DNA of 31,261 nt, from assembly GCA_002729295.1 (NCBI GenBank), contig PBTU01000020.1:1-31261 (forward strand), read 5' to 3'. The translations under genes were made by a program, and so were the position numbers. This DNA is from Verrucomicrobiales bacterium. Its GTDB lineage: Bacteria > Verrucomicrobiota > Verrucomicrobiia > Verrucomicrobiales > Akkermansiaceae. This document shows, piece after piece, positions 1 through 8,057 of this stretch (within the stretch, counting starts at the first letter, position 1; every line of letters starts with the position of its first letter). Under the pieces are notes generated by a model. It was not told the DNA's origin. It saw only the letters and a list, made by a program, of their open reading frames with translations, and ran no database searches.

Positions 1-1444
1 GTGGTTCCCGGTTGCTGGAGTGATTCTGGTGTGTTCGCTGGCCATTTTCCATTTGAATCATCAAAGCTCAGCTCGCCGCAATGGTACTGTCTTTCTTGTT
101 TTTGGCGGCATACTTACCCACTTGTGGTTGGTTCGGGTGGCTTGCGGCTATGCAAATGGCACAGCCCTACCGGAAGAGTATGAGTTTTTAATTCTACCCC
201 TGGCCTTTGCGCCGATGGTTCATTCGGTGCTGTTGGGGCAGAGGGCGGGAGTCTACTCGGCGGTTTTTGTGAGTATGTTTGGTGCGCTCGCAATGCCGGC
301 CGATGACCGGTGGTCATTTTTGGCGATCAGTCTCTTCTGTGGTTTGATTGCGGTGTTCGCGACGAAGAAGGTTCGAAAGCGCGGGCGTTTGTTGCGAGCT
401 GGATTTTGGGTGGGTGTGGGAGCGCTTTTGGTTGACCTTTTGTTTGCTAAAATCTCGCTCGATTCGGTGGGGTTCGATGGCAGCGCGTTGTGGCAGAATT
501 TTGGGAAGCCATGTCTCGTAGCTTTGATCACGGGCTTACTTACGGGATTGTTTGTGGGTGGAATTCTTCCTCTCCTGGAGGGCGTCTTCGGACTCACTAC
601 GGAAATCAGTTGGCTTGAATTGAGCGACTTGAATCATCCTTTGTTGCGGAGGATGCAAATACAAGCTCCGGGTACTTTTCATCATAGTTTGATCGTGGCC
701 TCCCTTGCCGAAAGTGCCGCCGAGGCGATTGGGGCCGACGCCTTGATGAGTCGTGTATGCGCCTACTTTCACGACATCGGGAAGCTGAAGAAGCCTGAGT
801 ATTTTATTGAAAACCAAGGTGGCGAAAATCCGCACGACGGACTAACACCGACGATGAGTGCTCTGATTATCGTCGCTCACGTGAAGGATGGTGTCGATAT
901 GGCGATCAAGGATAAGCTAAATCCGCGGATTCTTGAGGTGATTCGGGAGCATCATGGAGATTCCCTAGTCTACTATTTCTATCGCAAGGCCCGGGAGCGC
1001 CTATCAGAGGAGGAGAACCGCGGAAAAGAAGAGGGAGTGGAGGTCGACGATCTTGCTAAGGTGGATGAAAAAAGTTTTCGTTATCCCGGTCCAATTCCGC
1101 AATCGAGGGAAAGCGGGATTATCTCGCTTGCCGACGCAATCGAGAGTGCGTCACGAGCCATTTCCAAACCATCTCCAGGTCGCATTAAAGCTTTGGTGGA
1201 CGAGATCGTTTTTAAACGGCTCAAGGACGGGCAGCTCGATGCCTGTGGTTTGACTATGTCCGAATTGACAACCGTTCGGACGGTCTTTTCCAAGACCTTG
1301 CGAAGCATGTTGCATAGCCGTCTTGAGTATCCCAAAGATCAGGTCGAGGACCCGCCGTCCGGCCTGGGAACAAAAGGGGGCAGGGTGATGTCAGTTGATG
1401 CTGGCGAGAAAGTTCGCAGTAAAAAGTTGAAGTCCGATCGGTAA
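1..1444 (+). CDS. pgpH: 7TM-HD family cyclic-di-AMP phosphohydrolase, C-terminal part (5' end outside window)
   Basis: The reading frame is open from the left edge, so the true start lies upstream. The visible part has several hydrophobic membrane segments in its first ~190 residues, then a cytoplasmic HD domain: the histidine-rich stretch TFHHSLIVASLAE, the HD pair in YFHDIGKLKKPEYF (about nt 760-810), then PHDGLTP and REHHGDSL. This order is typical of PgpH/YqfF (7TMR-HD) proteins, which hydrolyse cyclic di-AMP at the membrane. The next gene, ybeY, begins one base after the stop; pgpH-ybeY is a widespread pair, often with phoH upstream, which supports the call. The C-terminal ~30 residues after the HD domain are charged and look unstructured. 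Family assignment is strong; activity on c-di-AMP is inferred from the family. Confidence 0.88.
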   Translation, partial: WFPVAGVILVCSLAIFHLNHQSSARRNGTVFLVFGGILTHLWLVRVACGYANGTALPEEYEFLILPLAFAPMVHSVLLGQRAGVYSAVFVSMFGALAMPADDRWSFLAISLFCGLIAVFATKKVRKRGRLLRAGFWVGVGALLVDLLFAKISLDSVGFDGSALWQNFGKPCLVALITGLLTGLFVGGILPLLEGVFGLTTEISWLELSDLNHPLLRRMQIQAPGTFHHSLIVASLAESAAEAIGADALMSRVCAYFHDIGKLKKPEYFIENQGGENPHDGLTPTMSALIIVAHVKDGVDMAIKDKLNPRILEVIREHHGDSLVYYFYRKARERLSEEENRGKEEGVEVDDLAKVDEKSFRYPGPIPQSRESGIISLADAIESASRAISKPSPGRIKALVDEIVFKRLKDGQLDACGLTMSELTTVRTVFSKTLRSMLHSRLEYPKDQVEDPPSGLGTKGGRVMSVDAGEKVRSKKLKSDR

Positions 1445-1445
1445 G

Positions 1446-1874
1446 ATGGTGGAGGTTTTTTCAGGCTGTCGGTCTCGTGAGATTTCATCTGAATTTCAAG
1501 GGGTGCTCGAATCTGGTTGGAATCGAGTGGCAGCTATTCTTCAAGGGATCGGAGTCGGAGAAATTGCAAATTTGAAGGAATTGGAAATTTCACTTTTGGA
1601 TGACGGGGAAATGGCCCGGATTCATGGTGAGTTTTTACAGGATGCCACTCCAACGGACGTGATCACCTTCGAGCACGGGGAGCTCTTGATCGGGGTAGAG
1701 GAAGCTCAAAAGCAAGCGATCGAATTTGGAACTTCGGCAGATCGAGAGATCGCTCTTTATGGGATCCATGGAATGTTACATCTTGCGGGTTTCGATGACC
1801 GTGATCCGGCAGACGCAAAAATCATGTCACTTCGACAGGAGGAACTCTTATTGAAGGTCTTTCCGGGCCTTTAG
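1446..1874 (+). CDS. ybeY: YbeY endoribonuclease / rRNA maturation factor
   Basis: This 142-residue protein has the usual length for YbeY, a metal-dependent endoribonuclease used in 16S rRNA 3' end maturation and ribosome quality control. The signature is HGMLHLAGFDDRD (from H108). The first two metal-binding histidines (H108, H112) are present, but the position normally held by the third histidine of HGxLHLxGYDH is Asp118. The other family hallmark, TPTDVITFEHGELLIG (from residue 69), is intact. The ATG lies one base after the stop of the HD-phosphohydrolase gene, so the two are probably cotranscribed and translationally coupled. The assignment is firm; whether the Asp still binds the metal is not known from sequence. 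Confidence 0.9.
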   Translation: MVEVFSGCRSREISSEFQGVLESGWNRVAAILQGIGVGEIANLKELEISLLDDGEMARIHGEFLQDATPTDVITFEHGELLIGVEEAQKQAIEFGTSADREIALYGIHGMLHLAGFDDRDPADAKIMSLRQEELLLKVFPGL

Positions 1875-2007
1875 ATACGGTGATTCCCGTGTTTTTTCGC
1901 CTTATCGGATTCGGTGCATTGACACCTGAGAGCGGATTCCGCAAGCTCTCGCGCATGCTGGAAATTGGCCTTGCTGTTCCGGCTTAACGCACACCGAAAA
2001 CGACACC
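1875..2007 (+). other. Spacer between ybeY and the secretion ATPase genes
   Basis: There is no credible gene in these 133 bases. A perfect TTGACA hexamer sits at 1919-1924, but nothing like TATAAT lies 16-18 bases downstream, so a promoter is not well supported. An imperfect hairpin is possible at 1928-1950 (GAGA GCGG, loop ATT, CCGC, small bulge, TCTC). The secretion block must start somewhere here, because the next frame is closed by a TGA at 1927 and the first usable start is the GTG at 2008. Confidence 0.35.
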
Positions 2008-3672
2008 GTGTATTCGAACGAAGATTATTTGATAGAGCTATTAGTTGAAGCGGGGCACATGACGGCCGAACACGCCGCTGAGGTCCGCAGCAAGTTGGGG
2101 GATGAACATTTAGTCCAGCATTTTCTTGATCAGGGCGACGTATCGGAGGGCAATATCGCCGAGGTGACCGCAGCTGGGTCCGGGACCCAGGTGGTGGATC
2201 TCCTCAATGCCTTCGTGGATCCGGTTTTTTCCAATGTGATGTCTCTCGAAGATTGCCGTAAATTCAATGCCGTTCCTTTTGCTGACGATGGCTCGTATTT
2301 AAGTGTCGCGATTGCTGATCCCTTGAACTTCGAAGTGACGGATGCTCTGCCTTTGGTGGTGGGCCGTGAAGTGAATTTCTATGCCGCGACCCCAACCGCA
2401 ATTCACAGCGCCTGGCAGCAGGTTTTTGGCGAGGAAGTGGGGCAGTCCGAAGCGGCAGGCCTCACTGTTGTCGGTGCCGGGGGTGAAGACGACGGTGATG
2501 ACGCCCCGGTAATTAAGTTGGTCTCTGGAATCCTTGTGGATGCCTTCAAGATGCGCGCGAGTGATATTCATATCGAGCCTCTTGAGACCTCCCTGCGTGT
2601 TCGAAACCGAATTGACGGAAAGCTCGTGGAAGTTGCCAATCATCCGAAAAAGCTCCTTCCCGCAGTGATCGCCCGTCTCAAGGTGATGAGTTCGACGATG
2701 AGTATTGCGGAGAAGCGCATTCCTCAGGATGGCCGTATTCAGATCAAGATGGGCGGGAAGGAAGTGGACCTTCGTGTTTCCTCGGTTCCCAGTAACCATG
2801 GAGAGAGTATCGTAATGCGTATTCTCGATAAGTCAGCCCTCAGTTTGGGGCTTCCCCAGCTTGGGTTCCTTTCAGATGACCAGGAGACTTTCCGCGAGCT
2901 GCTTGGGTTGCCCGACGGGATCATTCTGGTGACCGGGCCGACCGGGTCCGGAAAAACGACCACGCTTTATGCCTGTCTGAACGAGATCAATAAACCGGAT
3001 AGGAAGATTATCACGGTTGAGGATCCGGTGGAATATGAGATGGCCGGAATTAATCAGGTTATGGTGAGGACCGACATTGGCATGACCTTTGCGGCTGCGC
3101 TGCGTTCGATGCTGCGCCAAGCGCCCAACATCATCATGGTGGGGGAGATTCGAGACAAGGAAACCGCGAATATCGCGATTAACGCCTCGCTCACCGGTCA
3201 CCTGGTGTTCTCGACACTTCACACCAATGATGCTCCCAGTACCGTTGCTCGATTGTCGGATATTGGGATTAAAAATTTCCTAATCGCTTCGGCTGTTCGC
3301 GCCGTGGTGGCCCAGCGATTGGTCCGGAAGCTTTGCGACAAGTGCAAGGCTCCGGCGGTGCTCACTGAGAAGGAAATGCGCTCACTCAATATCGACCAGT
3401 CGGCTATTAATGAAGGGAACATCATGGGTCCTGTCGGTTGTGAGAGCTGTCGCGGTTCGGGATATCGGGGTCGAATTGGTATTTTCGAAATCTTCCTAGT
3501 AGACGACGAAGTGCGTCATCTGATTAACCAAAACCTCAGTACACCCCAGCTTCGCAGCCGGGCCCGGGAATTGGGAATGCGGACCTTGCGAGAGGACGGT
3601 ATTCGTAAAGTCCTCGCCGGGATGACTTCGGCGGAGGAAGTCATTGGAGTCACTATGTCCGACTCGGAATAA
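2008..3672 (+). CDS. gspE: GspE/PilB-type secretion or pilus assembly ATPase (first of two)
   Basis: A 554-residue cytoplasmic hexameric ATPase that would power pseudopilus or pilus assembly. It has an N-terminal GspE/PulE-type domain (about 1-160) and a C-terminal AAA-like core: Walker A GPTGSGKT at 310-317, the region ITVEDPVEYE, a Walker B-type IIMVGEIRD, the His box TGHLVFSTLHTND, and a CxxC...CxxC zinc site (CDKC, CESC) near the end. The segment before Walker B reads RQAPN where most relatives have RQDPD. The start is a GTG with no clear ribosome binding site; no ATG lies between it and the upstream in-frame stop. A second paralogue follows 34 bases downstream, then the platform protein and a pseudopilin, so the block is a type II secretion / type IV pilus relative. 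Which of the two machines it serves cannot be decided here. Confidence 0.9.
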   Translation: MYSNEDYLIELLVEAGHMTAEHAAEVRSKLGDEHLVQHFLDQGDVSEGNIAEVTAAGSGTQVVDLLNAFVDPVFSNVMSLEDCRKFNAVPFADDGSYLSVAIADPLNFEVTDALPLVVGREVNFYAATPTAIHSAWQQVFGEEVGQSEAAGLTVVGAGGEDDGDDAPVIKLVSGILVDAFKMRASDIHIEPLETSLRVRNRIDGKLVEVANHPKKLLPAVIARLKVMSSTMSIAEKRIPQDGRIQIKMGGKEVDLRVSSVPSNHGESIVMRILDKSALSLGLPQLGFLSDDQETFRELLGLPDGIILVTGPTGSGKTTTLYACLNEINKPDRKIITVEDPVEYEMAGINQVMVRTDIGMTFAAALRSMLRQAPNIIMVGEIRDKETANIAINASLTGHLVFSTLHTNDAPSTVARLSDIGIKNFLIASAVRAVVAQRLVRKLCDKCKAPAVLTEKEMRSLNIDQSAINEGNIMGPVGCESCRGSGYRGRIGIFEIFLVDDEVRHLINQNLSTPQLRSRARELGMRTLREDGIRKVLAGMTSAEEVIGVTMSDSE

Positions 3673-3706
3673 TTTTTTATTACACAACTTTTACTTTTCT
3701 TATTAA

Positions 3707-5380
3707 ATGGATAACCAACAAGTCCTAGATCTTTTTCTTAGCCGCGGCATGGTCGACGGCGCTCTGGCACAGGACATTCTCTCGGAGGTCGAAAACAGCG
3801 GAAAGGAGGTCACAGAGATCCTCGCTGATTACCAGGTCATCTCGAATAAAAACGACATTTGGCCGATCATTGCTCAGGAATTGGGAACCGACTTCATCGA
3901 TCTCGATGGATTCGAAGCTCCGGAAGCCTTGCTTAATCTCGTTCCGGCTGCAACCGCCCGCCTGCATGGAGCCTTCCCGGTGGGATATGACGATGCCGGA
4001 CTGGCAATCGTGCTGACCGACCCTTTGAACCCACAGATCGTGGAAGACATTCGCTTCTCAATCGGTCAGGAAGTGCGCCTCTTAATAGCTGCTGATCATC
4101 TGGTTGAGGAAAAAATCAACGAATTTTACGGCGGCCAGGAAAAGGCCATGGATGATATCTTGAGCCAGCTGGACGGTGGCTTGAATTTTAAAGGAGGCGA
4201 GAGCGAGCTGGAAGATGAAGCGAACTCTGCTCCCATCATGCGCTATGTCGATCTGGTTCTCTATCAGGCGATTAAAGAAAAGGCCTCCGATATTCACTTC
4301 GAGCCATTTGAGGAGGATTTCAAAATTCGTTACCGCGTCGACGGATCACTCTATGAGATGGCTCCACCACCGGTACATCTGGCCCTGCCGATTATTTCCC
4401 GCGTGAAGGTGATGTCGAATATGAACATCGCGGAGCGACGGATTCCCCAGGATGGTCGCATCGTGAAGCAGGTCGGCGACCAGTCGGTCGACATGCGTGT
4501 TTCCTCACTTCCCACCCAGTATGGTGAGAGTGTGGTGCTCCGTGTGCTCGACCGAAATTCGGTGAATCTCAATCTCGATAATCTTGGATTGCCGAAATCG
4601 ATTCATGAATACATTCATGACACCATTCGCATGCCCAATGGAATTTTCATCGTGACCGGGCCGACCGGAGCGGGAAAAACCACGACCTTGTACGCGGCTC
4701 TTCGTGAGATTAATACCATTGATTCCAAGCTACTTACCGCGGAGGACCCTGTGGAATATGATGTCGACGGGATTATTCAGGTGCCCGTAAACGAAGCCAT
4801 TGGCATGGATTTCGGGAAAATCCTCCGGGCCTTCCTTCGTCAGGACCCCGATAAGATTCTTGTGGGGGAGATGCGGGACCTTGAAACCGCACAGATCGCT
4901 ATTCAGGCTTCCCTGACGGGTCACTTGGTGCTTTCCACCTTACATACCAATGACGCCGCCGGAGCCATCACACGATTGGTCGATATGGGAACCGAGCCTT
5001 TCCTCGTGGCCGCGTCGCTTGAGGGAATTCTTGCCCAGCGACTTCTTCGAACAATTTGCGCTGATTGCAATTCTCCCTACGAGCCCAGCGAGGCCATTCT
5101 CAGTCAATTGGGAGTTTCTCCGCACGAACTGGGTGACAAGAGCTTCTTTACCGGGAGAGGCTGCAAAACCTGTGGTGAAACCGGATACAAGGGCCGCGCT
5201 GGTCTCTACGAGTTGCTCAATATCACCGACCCCATTCGTGAATTAATCATTGAGCGCGCTCCGAGCGTCGTCATCAAGCAGAAGGCGATTGAACTCGGCA
5301 TGGTCACACTTCGTGAGGACGGACTTCGCGGTATCTACGAGGGCCGGACCACCATTGAGGAGGTCCTTAAATACACCTAA
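3707..5380 (+). CDS. gspE: GspE/PilB-type secretion or pilus assembly ATPase (second of two)
   Basis: A 557-residue paralogue of the preceding ATPase with the same layout: N-terminal GspE domain (FLSRGMVDGALAQDIL and on), Walker A GPTGAGKT from residue 318, LTAEDPVEYD, RQDPDKILVGEMRD, TGHLVLSTLHTND, and a tetracysteine zinc site (CADC, CKTC). Unlike its neighbour it keeps the standard RQDPD before Walker B. The ATG follows 34 T-rich bases after the first ATPase. It could be a second extension ATPase, or act in a mixed complex with the first; PilT-type retraction ATPases are shorter and lack this N-terminal domain, so it is not a PilT. Cotranscription with its neighbours is likely from spacing and strand. 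Confidence 0.9.
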   Translation: MDNQQVLDLFLSRGMVDGALAQDILSEVENSGKEVTEILADYQVISNKNDIWPIIAQELGTDFIDLDGFEAPEALLNLVPAATARLHGAFPVGYDDAGLAIVLTDPLNPQIVEDIRFSIGQEVRLLIAADHLVEEKINEFYGGQEKAMDDILSQLDGGLNFKGGESELEDEANSAPIMRYVDLVLYQAIKEKASDIHFEPFEEDFKIRYRVDGSLYEMAPPPVHLALPIISRVKVMSNMNIAERRIPQDGRIVKQVGDQSVDMRVSSLPTQYGESVVLRVLDRNSVNLNLDNLGLPKSIHEYIHDTIRMPNGIFIVTGPTGAGKTTTLYAALREINTIDSKLLTAEDPVEYDVDGIIQVPVNEAIGMDFGKILRAFLRQDPDKILVGEMRDLETAQIAIQASLTGHLVLSTLHTNDAAGAITRLVDMGTEPFLVAASLEGILAQRLLRTICADCNSPYEPSEAILSQLGVSPHELGDKSFFTGRGCKTCGETGYKGRAGLYELLNITDPIRELIIERAPSVVIKQKAIELGMVTLREDGLRGIYEGRTTIEEVLKYT

Positions 5381-5392
5381 TCAGAGCGAAAA

Positions 5393-5425
5393 CTTGGAAT
5401 TCCGATACGATTTCGGAATTTCAAG
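5393..5425 (+). terminator. Stem-loop between the second ATPase and the platform protein gene
   Basis: The arms CTTGGAATTCCGA (5393-5405) and TCGGAATTTCAAG (5413-5425) pair over 13 positions with one G-U, around a 7-base loop. It starts 12 bases after the ATPase stop. No U-run follows, so it is more likely an mRNA-processing or partial attenuation structure that lowers downstream expression than a full terminator. Confidence 0.45.
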
Positions 5426-5478
5426 CTTCCACACCCTTTCACATCTTCTTTAGAACTACCCAACACACGTTCATTCTA

Positions 5479-6753
5479 ATGGCAAATTTCCAATATATCG
5501 CACTCAACGCCAAAGGCGAGCAGACCACTGGCGTCGTGCAGGCCAATTCCGACGCTGAAGCGGCCCAGCAACTCCGGGGCCAGGGCCTTTACCCAACTCA
5601 AGTTGTCGAGGAAGGCAAAGGCAAACTCGCCGGGTCCACCGGCAAGAAGAAGGCTAAGAGGGGTAAGGGCGGCAAAAGTAAGCTTGGTGGCAAGATAAAG
5701 CCCAAGATTTTGATGATTTTCACTCGTCAGCTTGCGACTCTCATCGACTCGGGACTTCCACTTCTTCGCGGGCTCAATGTCTTGTCCAAACAGGAGCCCA
5801 ATCCAAACTTGAAAGCGACCATCAATAATCTCGCCGATTCCGTGCAGGGAGGTTCGACTTTCTCAGAGAGCCTTGGCCAACATCCGAAGATTTTCAATAA
5901 GCTCTTTGTCAACATGGTGAAAGCCGGTGAGCTTGGTGGTGTTCTCGAAGTTGTTCTGACCCGCCTCGCGGAATACCAGGAGAAGGCCCATAAGCTGAAA
6001 GGGAAGATCGTCTCCGCGATGGTTTACCCTTTAATCGTGATGTTCATTGCGGTGGCTATCATGAGTTTCCTCATGCTCTTCATCGTGCCCAAGTTCCGTG
6101 CGATGTTCCAGGACATGGAAGGGGGCCAACTTCCCTTGATTTCGCGCGTGGTGTTTGGCTTTTCCGATTGGATGCTGGCTCGACCGTTCGTGCTGCCAAA
6201 CTCTGTTTGGATTCTTATTGGTTGTGTTCTGGCTTGGCTCGGCTTCGCAGCTTGGACCCGCACCAAGAAGGGTCGTGTCATTGTTGATTCCATCAAACTC
6301 AAGGTGCCCATCTTTGGTGATATCCAGAGAAAGAGCGCGATTGCCCGCTTTACCCGGACGCTCGGAACTCTCGTGACTTCCGGTGTGCCCATTCTTCAGG
6401 CGCTCAATATTACCCGCGATACTGCAGGGAACGTGATCGTTTCCAATGCTATTGACGAAGTCCATAACGCGGTGAAAGAAGGTGAATCCATTGTCGCTCC
6501 GATGACCTCCTCGGGAATTTTTCCCAACCTCGTGACCTCCATGGTCGATGTGGGGGAGGAAACCGGTCAATTGCCGGAAATGCTACTGAAGATCGCCGAC
6601 GTCTACGATGATGAAGTGGATGGCGCGGTGACTGCGTTGACCTCGATTCTGGAACCCATCATGATCGTGATTCTCGCGCTCGTGGTTGGCGCTATCGTCT
6701 TTGCGCTCTTCCTGCCACTTATTAAGGTCATTCAGCAGATGCAGGGCGGCTAG
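5479..6753 (+). CDS. gspF: GspF/PilC inner-membrane platform protein
   Basis: A 424-residue polytopic inner-membrane protein of the type II secretion / type IV pilus machine; it sits in the membrane above the ATPase and couples it to pilin polymerisation. The N-terminus MANFQYIALNAKGE is typical. A Lys/Gly-rich linker (about 50-75) follows, then two T2SSF domains, each with the hallmark start: FTRQLATLIDSGLPLLRGL and FTRTLGTLVTSGVPILQAL, both with a later GELGGVLE- or EETGQLPE-like motif. Hydrophobic membrane segments lie near residues 180-205, 235-255 and 390-415. It follows the two ATPase genes by ~100 bases that include a stem-loop. The assignment is secure; the choice of Gsp over Pil name is convention. 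Confidence 0.93.
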   Translation: MANFQYIALNAKGEQTTGVVQANSDAEAAQQLRGQGLYPTQVVEEGKGKLAGSTGKKKAKRGKGGKSKLGGKIKPKILMIFTRQLATLIDSGLPLLRGLNVLSKQEPNPNLKATINNLADSVQGGSTFSESLGQHPKIFNKLFVNMVKAGELGGVLEVVLTRLAEYQEKAHKLKGKIVSAMVYPLIVMFIAVAIMSFLMLFIVPKFRAMFQDMEGGQLPLISRVVFGFSDWMLARPFVLPNSVWILIGCVLAWLGFAAWTRTKKGRVIVDSIKLKVPIFGDIQRKSAIARFTRTLGTLVTSGVPILQALNITRDTAGNVIVSNAIDEVHNAVKEGESIVAPMTSSGIFPNLVTSMVDVGEETGQLPEMLLKIADVYDDEVDGAVTALTSILEPIMIVILALVVGAIVFALFLPLIKVIQQMQGG

Positions 6754-6798
6754 AAAATTGTCGATTGTATGCTGATTAAATCGAATTGATATTATCCG

Positions 6799-7353
6799 AT
6801 GAAAATATTTTCACCGAATCCAAGCCTGTCCCGTCGAGGGTTCTCTTTAATCGAACTTCTCGTGGTGGTCGCCATCATTGTGATTCTGGGAGGGATTGTG
6901 ATTGGGGCTCTCTCCAAGGTCAAAGATAGCCAGGCCAAAAAGCTGACGCAGGTTAATCTGCAAAATATTTCCCAACATGTGGAAAGCTATAAAACCGATA
7001 ATGGAGCGTATCCTGTCGGTGAAACCCTCATCACCATTGAACTCTATAAGGCGCTGTCGGGAGATCTCTCCGGCCAGGGCGAGGACCCAACCGAGGAAAT
7101 ATATTGGCCTGATCTATTGAGAAAAGATTCGGCGATCGTTGGAATTACCCGTGGTCAGAGGACAATTCTTGATGGATACGGTCAGTCGTATCGCTATCGC
7201 TCTGCTCTCGATATCGATGGAAATCTAAACGATCTTGTGAAAAACGATGGAGCTTTCGATATTTGGTCGATCGGCCCTGACAACGAACCATCTGACGAGA
7301 ACATCGATAGCAAGGCGGATAACGACCAAACCTTGGACGATATCTGGAAATAA
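6799..7353 (+). CDS. gspG: Type IV prepilin / GspG-like major pseudopilin
   Basis: A 184-residue prepilin. The leader is 14 residues ending SRRG, with cleavage expected between Gly14 and Phe15 (RRG|FSLIELLVVVAII), and the Glu at mature position 5 is present (Glu19). The hydrophobic helix is followed by a globular domain whose C-terminus carries FDIWSIGPDNEPSD and ends near DDIW, matching the calcium-loop and DI.NW-type ending of GspG major pseudopilins. It is slightly longer than most GspG proteins because of an inserted stretch around residues 90-130. It lies 45 bases after the platform gene and is followed by an intrinsic terminator, so it is the last gene of the block. No prepilin peptidase or minor pseudopilins are in the window. 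Confidence 0.88.
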   Translation: MKIFSPNPSLSRRGFSLIELLVVVAIIVILGGIVIGALSKVKDSQAKKLTQVNLQNISQHVESYKTDNGAYPVGETLITIELYKALSGDLSGQGEDPTEEIYWPDLLRKDSAIVGITRGQRTILDGYGQSYRYRSALDIDGNLNDLVKNDGAFDIWSIGPDNEPSDENIDSKADNDQTLDDIWK

Positions 7354-7391
7354 TTGATCTCTGAGTTCATTGGAACTAACTTCCACTTATT

Positions 7392-7420
7392 GGCGGGGGA
7401 GTCGACTCTTCCGCCTTTTT
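7392..7420 (+). terminator. Intrinsic terminator of the secretion block
   Basis: A 10-bp stem (GGCGGGGGAG at 7392-7401, CTCTTCCGCC at 7406-7415, two G-U pairs) with a TCGA tetraloop is followed directly by TTTTT at 7416-7420. It ends only 10 bases before the next start codon. Confidence 0.85.
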
Positions 7421-7421
7421 A

Positions 7422-7427
7422 TATAAT
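7422..7427 (+). promoter_or_regulatory. Perfect TATAAT hexamer abutting the next start codon
   Basis: TATAAT sits immediately after the terminator U-run and 3 bases before the ATG at 7431. If it is a real -10 element, transcription would begin at or just inside the start codon, giving a leaderless or near-leaderless mRNA. No good -35 hexamer is visible 17 bases upstream (that stretch lies in the terminator stem). No ribosome binding site exists for the gene, which fits a leaderless mRNA but does not prove it. Confidence 0.3.
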
Positions 7428-7430
7428 ACC

Positions 7431-8057
7431 ATGTCCGACGAGACACCTTCCTCCAAAAAGACCGCGCGCAAGGGCACGCGGAAAAAATCAGCAGCTAAAA
7501 AGACGGCTTCAAAATCAACTGAAGAATCTCCGTCTGAAAAGCTTCCTTCAGATGAGCCGGCTGCCAATACCGAGCTGGAAAAGAAAGCCTCTAAAAAAGC
7601 CCCTCGCAAAAAGTCCCGTGAACCCCGTGGTGGTGTTCGTGATGCTCGAAGCGAAGCTGCGAAATCCGATGACGCTGCGGGCGAGGAGCAATCCGAATCT
7701 GTCGAAAAACTTGTGCCGGATGATGCTCCTAACTCCAAAAAGCAGGAAAAACCGACAGACGAGGATCATGGTGAACAGCGCGAACGTCGTGGACGTAATC
7801 GCGGCCGGGGTCGCGGGAACAATCGCGAACGCGAGGTGAAGACCCGTCCGCCGGTCGATGAGGATCACCTTCGTAAGAAAGCGTGGAAGATTTATGAATC
7901 GGAAGTGACCGAGGAAGGACTCGCCCTCCTCGATGATTCTGGCCTTCGGGACTACGCCCGCGCCAGTTTCAATGCCGCCCGAATCTTTCTCGAAGAACAG
8001 GGGCGGATTCTGGAAAAAGAATTCCTAAAAAAGGAGAAAGAAAAGGATCAGGATTAA
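7431..8057 (+). CDS. Unrecognised protein with histone H1-like basic N-terminus, Arg/Gly tract and conserved-looking C-terminus
   Basis: A 208-residue protein I cannot assign to a family. Three parts are visible. Residues 1-65 are Lys/Ala/Ser/Pro-rich (KKTARKGTRKKSAAKKTASK), like the tails of histone H1 and bacterial H1-like proteins. Residues ~105-135 form an Arg/Gly/Asn tract (RGRNRGRGRGNNRERE), like RNA-binding RG regions. Residues ~140-200 have normal composition and look folded and helical: a KAWKIYESEV stretch, then DYARASFNAARIFLEEQG. A nucleic-acid-binding role is an inference from composition only. It starts 10 bases after a terminator, lacks a ribosome binding site, and its stop codon interlocks with that of the convergent gene. 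Confidence 0.7.
   Translation: MSDETPSSKKTARKGTRKKSAAKKTASKSTEESPSEKLPSDEPAANTELEKKASKKAPRKKSREPRGGVRDARSEAAKSDDAAGEEQSESVEKLVPDDAPNSKKQEKPTDEDHGEQRERRGRNRGRGRGNNREREVKTRPPVDEDHLRKKAWKIYESEVTEEGLALLDDSGLRDYARASFNAARIFLEEQGRILEKEFLKKEKEKDQD

Noticed and set aside
1919..1947. TTGACA at 1919 as a promoter for the secretion block
   Set aside because: No -10-like hexamer lies at the right spacing.
7354..7839. 161-codon plus-strand open frame overlapping the H1-like gene
   Set aside because: It is a shadow of the Lys/Arg-rich gene in another frame and covers the intrinsic terminator; it has no family character.
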